A stretch of 64,000 nt of DNA from the NCBI RefSeq assembly GCF_023712425.1, contig NZ_JAMAYG010000001.1, forward strand, positions 1,009,395 to 1,073,394. The letters run 5' to 3'. The notes below the pieces were generated by a model, which worked only from the letters and a program-made list of their open reading frames with translations, was not told the DNA's origin and did no database searches. The position numbers were made by a program, and so were the translations under genes. Of the stretch, positions 8,726-17,640 are shown piece after piece. Position 1 is the stretch's first letter; every line of letters starts with the position of its first letter. The stretch comes from Rothia sp. P100. GTDB lineage: Bacteria; Actinomycetota; Actinomycetes; Actinomycetales; Micrococcaceae.

Positions 8726-9549
8726 GCTACGCTTCCTTCGAATCAGCGACCCGCCACAGCGAGGGCGAATCCATCATCGCTGAAGACATCGCGACCTCAG
8801 GTGTGCAGGCGAGTGAAGCAGTAGCCCGATACGCCCTGGCACTGGGTGATGACGCCCTGATGCTGGGCCAGCGACTAGCTCACTGGATTTCGCGCGCACC
8901 CGAGCTGGAGGAAGACATCGCTCTGGGCAACATTGCCCTGGATCTGATTGGCCACGCCCGCTTCTTCCTCACCTACGCAGGCACCGCCTGGGGTAAGACC
9001 GAGGACGATTTAGCCTACTTCCGTGATGAAGAAGAGTTCCGTTCGGTTCGTCTGGCGGAGCAGGAGAACGGTGATTTCGGGCAGACTATCGCCCGCCAGC
9101 TCATCTTCAGCTACTACCAGTACGAGCTTTACACCGAGCTGATGAAGTCTGAGGACCCCACCCTGGCAGCCATCGCAGCCAAGGCCCTCAAAGAGGTGGA
9201 GTACCACCAGGATCATGCCACCGCCTGGGCACTGCGCCTGGGCATCGGTACCGAGGAAGCCAACCGCCGCCTGCAGGAGGGTCTCTACTACATGTGGCCC
9301 TACATCGATGAGCTCTTTTACGACTTTGAACCCGTAGCAGAACTGCCCGGTGTTGCCGTGGTTCCCTCCACCCTGCGCGCACGCTTTGAGGAGCGTCTGC
9401 ATGCCACCATCGCAGAAGCACAGTTGCAGGTGCCCGACGTGCCCCAGGCACGCGGTGGCGACCGATCCGGTGTCATGAGTGAACACCGCGGTCACATTCT
9501 GACCGAACTGCAGGTTCTAGCACGCGCCCACCCCGGCGCCACCTGGTAA
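8722..9549 (+). CDS. paaC: phenylacetyl-CoA epoxidase structural subunit PaaC
   Basis: 275 residues from GTG 8722 inside the paaB stop region (GTGA overlap). Ferritin-like fold with ELEEDIALGNIALDLIGHAR and EVEYHQDHATAWALRLG. PaaC is a diverged copy of PaaA that pairs with it and has lost most of the metal site. Closing sequence GEHRGHILTELQVLARAHPG resembles other actinobacterial PaaC proteins only in general pattern. Required for complex stability; fourth-subunit functions are downstream. Confidence 0.93.
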   Translation: MSYASFESATRHSEGESIIAEDIATSGVQASEAVARYALALGDDALMLGQRLAHWISRAPELEEDIALGNIALDLIGHARFFLTYAGTAWGKTEDDLAYFRDEEEFRSVRLAEQENGDFGQTIARQLIFSYYQYELYTELMKSEDPTLAAIAAKALKEVEYHQDHATAWALRLGIGTEEANRRLQEGLYYMWPYIDELFYDFEPVAELPGVAVVPSTLRARFEERLHATIAEAQLQVPDVPQARGGDRSGVMSEHRGHILTELQVLARAHPGATW

Positions 9550-9588
9550 ACCCGCCCCACCCCGTCCCGTCACAAGGAGGTGACCCGC

Positions 9589-10182
9589 GTGCGCAGCAGC
9601 GAAGAGGCAAGCGCCGGTGTTGATTTCAGTTTTGGTTTTGATACTGATTCTGGCTACCGCGCCCCGGCCCTAGAAACCGAGAGCAGCGTCCCCGCACCTG
9701 TTGGCTCAGACGCCGCCCTCTGGGAAACTGCGGCGCACGTGGCAGACCCCGAAATTCCTGTGCTTTCAATTGCTGACCTTGGGATTCTTCGGGCCGCCTA
9801 CTACAGCGAGGACGGGGTGCCGCAGGTGGTCATCACCCCCACCTACTCCGGTTGCCCCGCCATGGACGCTATCACCAGCAACATCCGCAGAGTCTTTGCC
9901 CAGCACCAGATACCAGAACCCGCAGTGCAGCTGGTTCTCTCACCGGCGTGGAGCACCGACTGGATGAGTGAAGCAGGTAAGGCACGGCTTGAGGCCTACG
10001 GTATTGCCCCTCCCACCGGCAAAGCTGCAGCAGGCCCCGTCCACCTGGGCATGGCCGTCAAGTGCCCCCGCTGCCACTCCCTGGCTACCGAAGAACTCAC
10101 CCGTTTCGGGTCCACCTCCTGCAAGGCGCTCTACCGCTGCCGCGACTGCCAGGAACCCTTTGACTACTTCAAGGTTCACTAG
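9589..10182 (+). CDS. paaD: PaaD, iron-sulfur maturation factor of the epoxidase
   Basis: 197 residues from GTG 9589, which stands 8 bases behind a full AAGGAGG; the GTG at 9580 in the same frame overlaps that ribosome site and is unlikely. The MIP18/DUF59 domain (about residues 45-125) shows VADPEIPVLSIADLGI and TPTYSGCPAMDAI. A C-terminal zinc ribbon has CPRCHS and CRDC. PaaD proteins help to mature the cofactors of PaaABCE. The first 40 residues look disordered, longer than in many homologues. Confidence 0.92.
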   Translation: MRSSEEASAGVDFSFGFDTDSGYRAPALETESSVPAPVGSDAALWETAAHVADPEIPVLSIADLGILRAAYYSEDGVPQVVITPTYSGCPAMDAITSNIRRVFAQHQIPEPAVQLVLSPAWSTDWMSEAGKARLEAYGIAPPTGKAAAGPVHLGMAVKCPRCHSLATEELTRFGSTSCKALYRCRDCQEPFDYFKVH

Positions 10183-10221
10183 CTGAACCTCTTCACAGAA
10201 CGCACAGATAAGAGAAAAGCC

Positions 10222-11370
10222 ATGACTGAGACAGCGCGCCGCCGGGCGTCCTTCAACACTCTGACCGTCAGCCAGGTACGCCCCCTGACCAAGGATTCGG
10301 TAGAGGTCACTTTCGAGGTGCCCGAGCACCTGGTAGAGGATTACAACTACGCTCCCGGCCAGTACGTCGCCCTGCGTGCCACCATTGACGGTCAGGAGGT
10401 ACGCCGCTCCTACTCCATCTGTGCTGAGCCCGTCCCCGGTGAAATCCGAGTGGCTATTAAGCGCGACTTGGGCGGCCTTTTCTCTAACTGGGCCAACGAC
10501 ACCTTAAGCGCCGGCTACCAGATTGATGTCATGAACCCCCAGGGCGCTTTCGTTTCCAAGGGCAACATCACCAGCTTGAATGAACCCCAGAAAATTGCTG
10601 ATGACGCCAAGGCGGCAGGCGGGGAGCACATGGTTGCTTTCGCAGCAGGCTCAGGTATCACCCCCATCATAGCCATTGCCCGCACCGTGCTGAAAGCCAG
10701 CGAAAACAGCACCTTTGACCTGGTCTACGCCAATAAGTCAGCCCTGGATGTCATGTTCGCTGAAGAAGTGGGCGACCTCAAGGACAAGTACCCCACCCGC
10801 TTTGCGGTGCACCACATGCTCTCCCGCGAACAGCGCGTCAACCCACTGATGAGCGGTCGCATTGACGACGAAAAACTCAACGCTATTCTCGATTACGTGA
10901 TTCAGGTGGACAAGGCTGACGAGTGGTTCCTCTGCGGCCCCTTCGAGCTAGTTCAGCTCTGCCGCGACACCCTGGCGGAGCGCGGCGTCCCCGAAGAAAA
11001 CGTACGTTTTGAGCTCTTCACGACCGGCCGCCCCGAGACTCCTGCCGGTCAGCACGGCAAGGCTGTTGAGGTTGACCCCGGCGGCAATAACTACTCCATC
11101 GCCTTCACCTTGGACGGTACCAGCGGTTCTGTGGAATCCCCCGTCTCAGCGAACGAAACCATCCTGAACGCTGCCCTGCGCGTCCGTGCCGACGTGCCCT
11201 TCGCCTGCGCCGGCGGTGTGTGTGGCACCTGCCGCGCCAAAGTGGTTGATGGTGAGGTTGAAATGGCAGAGAACTACGCCCTTGAAAAGGACGAGGTGGA
11301 CGCCGGCTACGTTCTGACCTGCCAGGCTCGCCCCTGCACCGACAAGGTCACCGTAGACTTCGACGCCTAG
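10222..11370 (+). CDS. paaE: phenylacetyl-CoA epoxidase reductase PaaE
   Basis: 382 residues from ATG 10222. The domains run in the class IA reductase order: an FAD domain (RRSYSICAEP, the RSYS flavin motif), an NADP domain (AAGSGITPIIAIARTVL and EWFLCGPFELVQ), and a plant-type 2Fe-2S ferredoxin at the end with CAGGVCGTCRAKV near residue 328 and a last Cys in LTCQARP. It passes electrons from NADPH to the PaaA diiron site. It lies 39 bases behind paaD and 8 before the paaG-like gene, so in one transcript. Confidence 0.94.
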   Translation: MTETARRRASFNTLTVSQVRPLTKDSVEVTFEVPEHLVEDYNYAPGQYVALRATIDGQEVRRSYSICAEPVPGEIRVAIKRDLGGLFSNWANDTLSAGYQIDVMNPQGAFVSKGNITSLNEPQKIADDAKAAGGEHMVAFAAGSGITPIIAIARTVLKASENSTFDLVYANKSALDVMFAEEVGDLKDKYPTRFAVHHMLSREQRVNPLMSGRIDDEKLNAILDYVIQVDKADEWFLCGPFELVQLCRDTLAERGVPEENVRFELFTTGRPETPAGQHGKAVEVDPGGNNYSIAFTLDGTSGSVESPVSANETILNAALRVRADVPFACAGGVCGTCRAKVVDGEVEMAENYALEKDEVDAGYVLTCQARPCTDKVTVDFDA

Positions 11371-11378
11371 GAACAGCC

Positions 11379-12155
11379 ATGAGCATGATTGAACTGACCA
11401 TCACCGACAACGTTGCCGAGGTGGTGCTGAACGCCCCCGAAAAAATGAACTCTCTCAATGAGACTGCCCTCGCTGACCTTTCAGCTGCCTATGACGAGGC
11501 AGCTGAGGCAGGCGCCCGCGCCCTGCTCTTGCGCGGTGAAGGCAGGGGTTTCTGCGCCGGGCGTGACATCGCCGGGCTGGTGCCTGCTGAAGACGACGCC
11601 TACGGATACCTCTCTCATAAGGTGACTCCCCTACTGCAGAAGATGAGCGCCTTCCCTGCCCCTACCTTCGCCGCGGTGCAGGGCGCTTGCCTGGGTGTGG
11701 GGCTGGGTCTGGCGATTGCCACGGACGTAGTCTACGTGGCTGAAAACGCCAAGATTGGCTCACCCTTTGCCAACCTGGGGGCAACCCTGGACTCTGGCGG
11801 GCATGCCCTCTTTGTGGAGCGTCTGGGTGCCCACCGTGCCCTAGACCTGATTTATACCGCCGACCTAATCTCTGGTGCTGAAGCTGTTGCCGCGGGGCTC
11901 TTTAGCCGGGCGGTGCCTGCCACTGAACTGTTGGACTTTACCCGTGAGAAGGTAGCCCGCGTGGCTGCCGGCGCAACCGGTGCCTTCCTGGCGTCCAAGC
12001 AGCTGGTGGCGCAGGTGCGTGATCAGCGCGTGGGGCTCTGGGAGTCCGTTGAGGCAGAGAACCGCGCCCAAGGCGACCTCTGCAACTCAGCAGACTACGC
12101 CGAAGGTTTCGCAGCCTTCACAGAGAAGCGCAAGCCGGTCTTTAGGGGAATCTAA
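11379..12155 (+). CDS. paaG: PaaG-like crotonase: ring-epoxide isomerase of phenylacetyl-CoA pathway
   Basis: 258 residues of the enoyl-CoA hydratase/isomerase superfamily. ATG 11379; a second ATG follows two codons later. Oxyanion-hole segments are GFCAGRDIAG and GACLGVGLGLAIATD. The loop ANLGATLDSGGHALF keeps an Asp before the GG as in PaaG, whereas typical hydratases carry Glu pairs here. The end SADYAEGFAAFTEKRKPVFRG also resembles PaaG. PaaG turns the epoxide into the seven-membered oxepin-CoA. A hydratase role (PaaF) is the alternative. It is the last gene before the terminator at 12191. Confidence 0.72.
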   Translation: MSMIELTITDNVAEVVLNAPEKMNSLNETALADLSAAYDEAAEAGARALLLRGEGRGFCAGRDIAGLVPAEDDAYGYLSHKVTPLLQKMSAFPAPTFAAVQGACLGVGLGLAIATDVVYVAENAKIGSPFANLGATLDSGGHALFVERLGAHRALDLIYTADLISGAEAVAAGLFSRAVPATELLDFTREKVARVAAGATGAFLASKQLVAQVRDQRVGLWESVEAENRAQGDLCNSADYAEGFAAFTEKRKPVFRGI

Positions 12156-12190
12156 CCCCGGCTCGCCCGCGCTCTCACTCGATGTAAGCG

Positions 12191-12235
12191 AAAACTTCAC
12201 TGGCATGGAGTGAGAACATGCCAGTGAAGTTTTTT
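12191..12235. terminator. strong terminator between the paa operon and hpaI
   Basis: AAAACTTCACTGGCATG pairs perfectly over 17 bases with its complement at 12218-12234 around a 10-base loop, and six T bases close the plus-strand copy. It serves the plus-strand paa operon and, with A-rich sequence on the other side, probably the convergent hpa operon too. Confidence 0.9.
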
Positions 12236-12280
12236 ACACCGTAGGGACGGTGGGAGGGCAGGTACCGCGGGGTAACCGGG

Positions 12281-13087
12281 CTAGTAGCCCACGTCCGCCG
12301 AGCCACCTGCGGCTGAATCAATGAACTGAGCTGCCAGCTTCTTAGACTCCAGAGCCAGCAGCTGCACGTCAGCGGCCACCAGAATAAAATCAGCACCGGC
12401 AGCCAGGTAGTCTTCTGCCTGCGCCGGGTCAAAGGCGTTGAGACCCACCTTGATACCAGCTTCGTGCGCCACCGTGATGACGCTCTTAACCGCCGCCACT
12501 ACGTCCGGGTGGTTCTGCTGGCCCAGCAGGCCCATGGAAGCCGCCAAATCTGAAGGCCCCACAAAGACGCCCGCCAGCCCTTTGACGGCACAAATCTCGC
12601 GGGCATTGGCCACTGCCGCGGCAGATTCAATCTGCACAAAGAGCGAAATGTACTGCTCAGCATCGGTCAGATAACCGGCGACGCCACCCCAACGGGCAGA
12701 GCGGGAGAGGGCAGAGCCCACACCGCGCACCCCCGCCGGAGGGTAGCGGGTGGCCGCAACGGCGTCCTGCGCCATCCGGGCATCGTCCACCATGGGAATC
12801 AAAATGTTCTGGGCACCGGCATCCAAAAACTGCTTGATGGTGGCAGTATCGAGCTGGGGTAGGCGCACCATAGTGTGCACCGGGTAGGCCGCCGTGACCT
12901 GCAAAAGCTGCTGGGTGGTTTCCACACTGAGAACACCGTGCTCACCATCAATCAGCAACCAGTCAAAGCCAGAACCGGCACAAATCTCAGCCGCCACATG
13001 CGAGCCTGAACAGACCCACATGCCCACCAACGGGCGTCCTAGCGTATCGAGGGTGTGGGCGAGGGGCGGGTTTAGACGAAGCGACAT
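12281..13087 (-). CDS. hpaI: HpaI aldolase (2,4-dihydroxyhept-2-enedioate aldolase)
   Basis: 268 residues of the HpcH/HpaI class II pyruvate aldolase family: WVCSGSHVAAEICAGSGFDW, LLIDGEHGVLS, the metal-binding FVQIESAAAVANA with Glu, and GVFVGPSDLAASMG with Asp. It cleaves 4-hydroxy-2-oxoheptanedioate to pyruvate and succinate semialdehyde, the last step of homoprotocatechuate breakdown. ATG 13087 overlaps the hpaH end by 16 bases, so the two are co-translated. The reading frame ends just before the terminator at 12191. No succinate-semialdehyde dehydrogenase follows. Confidence 0.9.
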   Translation of the reverse strand: MSLRLNPPLAHTLDTLGRPLVGMWVCSGSHVAAEICAGSGFDWLLIDGEHGVLSVETTQQLLQVTAAYPVHTMVRLPQLDTATIKQFLDAGAQNILIPMVDDARMAQDAVAATRYPPAGVRGVGSALSRSARWGGVAGYLTDAEQYISLFVQIESAAAVANAREICAVKGLAGVFVGPSDLAASMGLLGQQNHPDVVAAVKSVITVAHEAGIKVGLNAFDPAQAEDYLAAGADFILVAADVQLLALESKKLAAQFIDSAAGGSADVGY

Positions 13088-13857
13088 GTGATGGCTCCCA
13101 AATCACCGTAATCTGCGTGCACGGTATCGCCGGGGTGAACCCACATGGGCTTGGTGAAGGAGCCCGCCAGAATAATCTCGCCAGCCTTTAGACTGTCACC
13201 GTGCGCCGCCAGCTTATTCACCAACCAGACCACGCCGTTGGCGGGATGGTTGAGCACGGCAGCTGCCACGCCGGTGTCCTCGATGGTCTCGTTGCGGTAG
13301 AGCAGGGCAGAAACCCAGCGCAGGTCGACGGATGCCGGGTCAACCGGGTTACCGCCCACCACCATGGCACCCAGAGCAGCGTTGTCGCTGATGGTATCCA
13401 CGATGGTACGCCCCTCCATCTCAATTCGTGAGGAGAGAATTTCAAGTGCCGGGACCACATATTCGGTTGCTCGCAGCACATCAAAAATGGTGACGTTGGG
13501 GCCTACTAAGTCCTCTTTGAGAACGAAGGCCAGTTCCACCTCAATACGAACATTGGAATACTGGCTGTGCTCAATGATCGACCCGTTCTCGTATATCTGG
13601 TCAGCAAAAATTGCACCGTAGTCAGGCTCAGTGATACCGGTAGCCTCCTGCATCACCTTGGAGGTCAGACCAATCTTGCGCCCCGCCAACCGGCGCCCCG
13701 CAGCTTCACCGCGGGCACGCCAGGTGTTTTGCACCGCGTAAGAGTCCTCCACGGTCATCTCAGGGTAGGTGGCGGTCAGCCGCGGAATCATGGTGCGGTT
13801 GGCCTCAGCCTCAGCCAGGTTATCAGCGATTTTAGTGAGTTCTTCTTCAGTGAGCAT
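13072..13857 (-). CDS. hpaH: HpaH hydratase (2-oxohept-4-ene-1,7-dioate hydratase)
   Basis: 261 residues from ATG 13857 (AGAAGGAAA upstream); the frame is open to 13947 without another ribosome site. Member of the MhpD/FAH-like hydratase group: GRKIGLTSKVMQ, the metal-site RIEVELAFVLKEDL with two Glu, and NPVDPASVDLRW. HpaH adds water to the 2-oxoheptenedioate from the decarboxylation step, making the HpaI substrate. It is separated from hpaD by a gap holding a large inverted repeat, so it may have its own promoter. Confidence 0.9.
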   Translation of the reverse strand: MLTEEELTKIADNLAEAEANRTMIPRLTATYPEMTVEDSYAVQNTWRARGEAAGRRLAGRKIGLTSKVMQEATGITEPDYGAIFADQIYENGSIIEHSQYSNVRIEVELAFVLKEDLVGPNVTIFDVLRATEYVVPALEILSSRIEMEGRTIVDTISDNAALGAMVVGGNPVDPASVDLRWVSALLYRNETIEDTGVAAAVLNHPANGVVWLVNKLAAHGDSLKAGEIILAGSFTKPMWVHPGDTVHADYGDLGAITCRFV

Positions 13858-13934
13858 GAGGTTTCCTTCTGTTAGGACGGCGGGTGGGCGAGGGTACACA
13901 GTTCTTGAACGGTGAATGGACGCGCTTCCGTCAG

Positions 13935-14128
13935 CTGACCCTCTCACGTCTCGCCCTGGGGGGCTCGCCGTGATTCATGCCAGACCCAGCCAGCTGACGT
14001 ACAGCGCGCGCCCATTCACCTACAGGTCCGGCAACCAGCGGGAGGGATGCGGGGATATGCTTGCAGCCGGCTGGCTCGGGGCTGGCGTGAATCACGCGTG
14101 AGCGCTAGCGAACCCGTGAGAGGGTCAG
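13935..14128. repeat. 194-bp imperfect inverted repeat between hpaD and hpaH
   Basis: The outer arms CTGACCCTCTCACG (13935-13948) and CGTGAGAGGGTCAG (14115-14128) match perfectly. The inner arms, 13970-13994 and 14070-14095, read GTGATTCATGCCAG onward on the left and end CTGGCGTGAATCAC on the right, with about 23 of 26 positions pairing. No protein is readable inside. The 316-base gap between hpaD and hpaH (13858-14173) is otherwise empty. It could be a MITE-like insertion, a folded RNA in the operon mRNA, or a partial terminator. No second copy was noticed in this window. Confidence 0.7.
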
Positions 14129-14173
14129 TCGGCTAGAGCATATCGCGAAGCTCCGATTTGTCTATTTCGATGT

Positions 14174-15286
14174 CTACAGCTGGTTGCCCAGCTTGAATTC
14201 GCCCTTCTTCCAGTCCGGCATAGACTCGTCGCCGTCTTCGGCGCGGGTGTAGGAGAAGCCGTCAGCGCCGATCGTCTGTGCCATTTCGGAGTCGTCGGTG
14301 CGTTCTACCAGGGGTACCAGGTTGCCGTCGAGGTCCAGCACGCGGGAGGCGTCGGTGTACCAGGAGGGTACGACGGGGGTGCCCCACCAGTCGCGGCGCT
14401 GGTTGTCGTGGACGTCCCAGGTGACGCGGGGGTTATCGGGGTCGCCGGTGTAGTAGTCCTGGGTGTAGATTTCGACGCGGTGGCCGTCGGGGTCGCGTAG
14501 GTAGAGGTAGAAGGCGTTGGAGACGCCGTGGCGGCCGGGGCCGCGTTCGATGGCGTCGGACATGCGCAGGGCACCGAGCTTGTCGCAGATGGCGAGGATG
14601 TTGTGCTTTTCGTGGGTTGCGAAGGCAACGTGGTGCATGCGGGGGCCGTCGCCGCCGGTCATGGCGGTGTCGTGGACGGTAGGCTTGCGGCGCATCCAGG
14701 CGGCGTAGGCGGTGCCAGCTTCGTCTTGGATGTCTTCGGTGACGCGGAAGCCGAGGTCTTCCATGTACTTGACGGCGGTGGGGACGTCGGGGGTGACCTG
14801 GTTGAAGTGGTCCAGGCGAACGAGGGCGCCGGGGGTGTGCAGGTCGTAGCGCCAGGCTAGGCGTTCTACGTGTTCGACGTCGTAGAAGAATTCGTAGGGG
14901 AAGCCGAGGGGGTCTTGGACGCGTACGGAGTCGCCCAGGCCCTTGACGAAGCCGTCCTTGTTGCGGCGTACCTGGCAGCCACGGGCGGAGTAGAACTTCT
15001 CTGCCTTGTCCAGGTCTTCGGGGGTGCGCACGCGGTAGGAGAAGGCTGCGACGGCGGCAGTCTCGCCCTTGCGCAGAATCAGGTTGTGGTGGATGAACTC
15101 TTCGATGGAGCGCAGGTAGATGGTGTTCTCGTCTTCTTCGGTGACGACCAGACCGAGCACATCAACGTAGAAGTTGCGGGAGCGTTCGAGGTCGGTGACC
15201 ACGAGTTCCATGGAGGCGCAGCGCAGCACGTCCGGGGCGTCGGCGTCGGGTTCGATGACGGGGTAGTCAACAAAGGTGGGTGACAT
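14174..15286 (-). CDS. hpaD: homoprotocatechuate 2,3-dioxygenase (extradiol, type I)
   Basis: 370 residues, matching the 365-residue Brevibacterium and Arthrobacter enzymes (HPCD, MndD). Shared stretches include VTEEDENTIYLRS, EEFIHHNL, VRLDHFNQVTPD, GPRMHHVAFATHEKHN and HRVEIYTQDYYTGDPDN. The two His and one Glu metal ligands fall near residues 160, 219 and 272. It opens the ring of 3,4-dihydroxyphenylacetate between C2 and C3 with O2, using Fe(II) or Mn(II). The metal cannot be told from sequence. It lies 69 bases behind hpaE in the same direction. Confidence 0.96.
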   Translation of the reverse strand: MSPTFVDYPVIEPDADAPDVLRCASMELVVTDLERSRNFYVDVLGLVVTEEDENTIYLRSIEEFIHHNLILRKGETAAVAAFSYRVRTPEDLDKAEKFYSARGCQVRRNKDGFVKGLGDSVRVQDPLGFPYEFFYDVEHVERLAWRYDLHTPGALVRLDHFNQVTPDVPTAVKYMEDLGFRVTEDIQDEAGTAYAAWMRRKPTVHDTAMTGGDGPRMHHVAFATHEKHNILAICDKLGALRMSDAIERGPGRHGVSNAFYLYLRDPDGHRVEIYTQDYYTGDPDNPRVTWDVHDNQRRDWWGTPVVPSWYTDASRVLDLDGNLVPLVERTDDSEMAQTIGADGFSYTRAEDGDESMPDWKKGEFKLGNQL

Positions 15287-15355
15287 GTGGTTTCGCTTTC
15301 TGTGGGTGCCCGGTGCGGCGCTACGTTGCGGCGAACCGGGCGAGGGGGGTGTGTT

Positions 15356-16867
<1,512 letters not shown>

Positions 16868-16911
16868 GGGTAACTCCTTTGTTCAAGTGGGCTGGGGGTA
16901 AGTTGTGGGGT

Positions 16912-17601
16912 TTAGGGGTGGTTGGGGTGTGCTGCAAGATAGCTAGCGAGGGTGGCGGACCGGTGTTCTCGCACTGCGGCTTCCACCTGGGCTGAGGTTG
17001 CTCGGTTCTCGATGAGGTCCAGGATGCGCTGGTGTTCGGCTACCGATTCCGCCGCTCTGCCGGGCACAAAAGAGAAGGTTGATTCTCGCAGGTGCCCCAG
17101 CTTTTCCCATTCCGCGTTGACCAGTTCGATCAGGCGTTCGTTGGGGCAGCGGCAGGTCAGCACGTTGTGAAAGCGGTGGTTGAGTTCAGTGAAGGTTTTG
17201 GGGTCAAAGTCCTCTAGGGTAACGCGCAGCTGATCATTGAGATCCTGTGCCTGGGCTAGGTCTTCCTCGCTGATACTGCTCAGCGCCATGGCGGTAGCAG
17301 CACCTTCTAGGATGCCGAGCGCCTCCATACTCTCCACGTAGCGGGCCTCGTCAATCATGGCGACGCGTGCGCCCACGTTGCGTTCAAAATTGGCAAGCCC
17401 CTCAGCTTCTAGCTGCCGGATGGCCTCACGCACGGGCACCACCGACATGTCCAGTTCTGCTGCCAGGGTTGAGAGCACTAGACGGTGGCCGGGGGCATAA
17501 TCCCCTGAGACGATGCGTTCGCGCACCCAGGTGTAGGCGATTTGGGCTTTAGACAAACTCTCTCCGCCGGGGGCGGAGGGTGAGGCTACTGCGGTGCTCA
17601 T
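16912..17601 (-). CDS. GntR-family regulator with FCD domain
   Basis: 229 residues from ATG 17601 (AAGGAAGC upstream). A winged HTH covers residues about 17-85: AYTWVRERIVSGDYAPG, then MSVVPVREAIRQLEAEGL. The C-terminal all-helical FCD ligand domain keeps metal-type His positions in ELNHRFHNVLT and VAEHQRILDLIE. Such regulators usually bind pathway acids. It is coded inside the hpa operon and probably controls it together with the divergent FAD genes, through the sites at 19195 and 20816 (inference). The effector may be homoprotocatechuate or a phenylacetate derivative. Confidence 0.88.
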   Translation of the reverse strand: MSTAVASPSAPGGESLSKAQIAYTWVRERIVSGDYAPGHRLVLSTLAAELDMSVVPVREAIRQLEAEGLANFERNVGARVAMIDEARYVESMEALGILEGAATAMALSSISEEDLAQAQDLNDQLRVTLEDFDPKTFTELNHRFHNVLTCRCPNERLIELVNAEWEKLGHLRESTFSFVPGRAAESVAEHQRILDLIENRATSAQVEAAVREHRSATLASYLAAHPNHP

Positions 17602-17640
17602 GAGCTTCCTTGTGGTTGAGGAGGGTAAGGGTGGGGTGGG

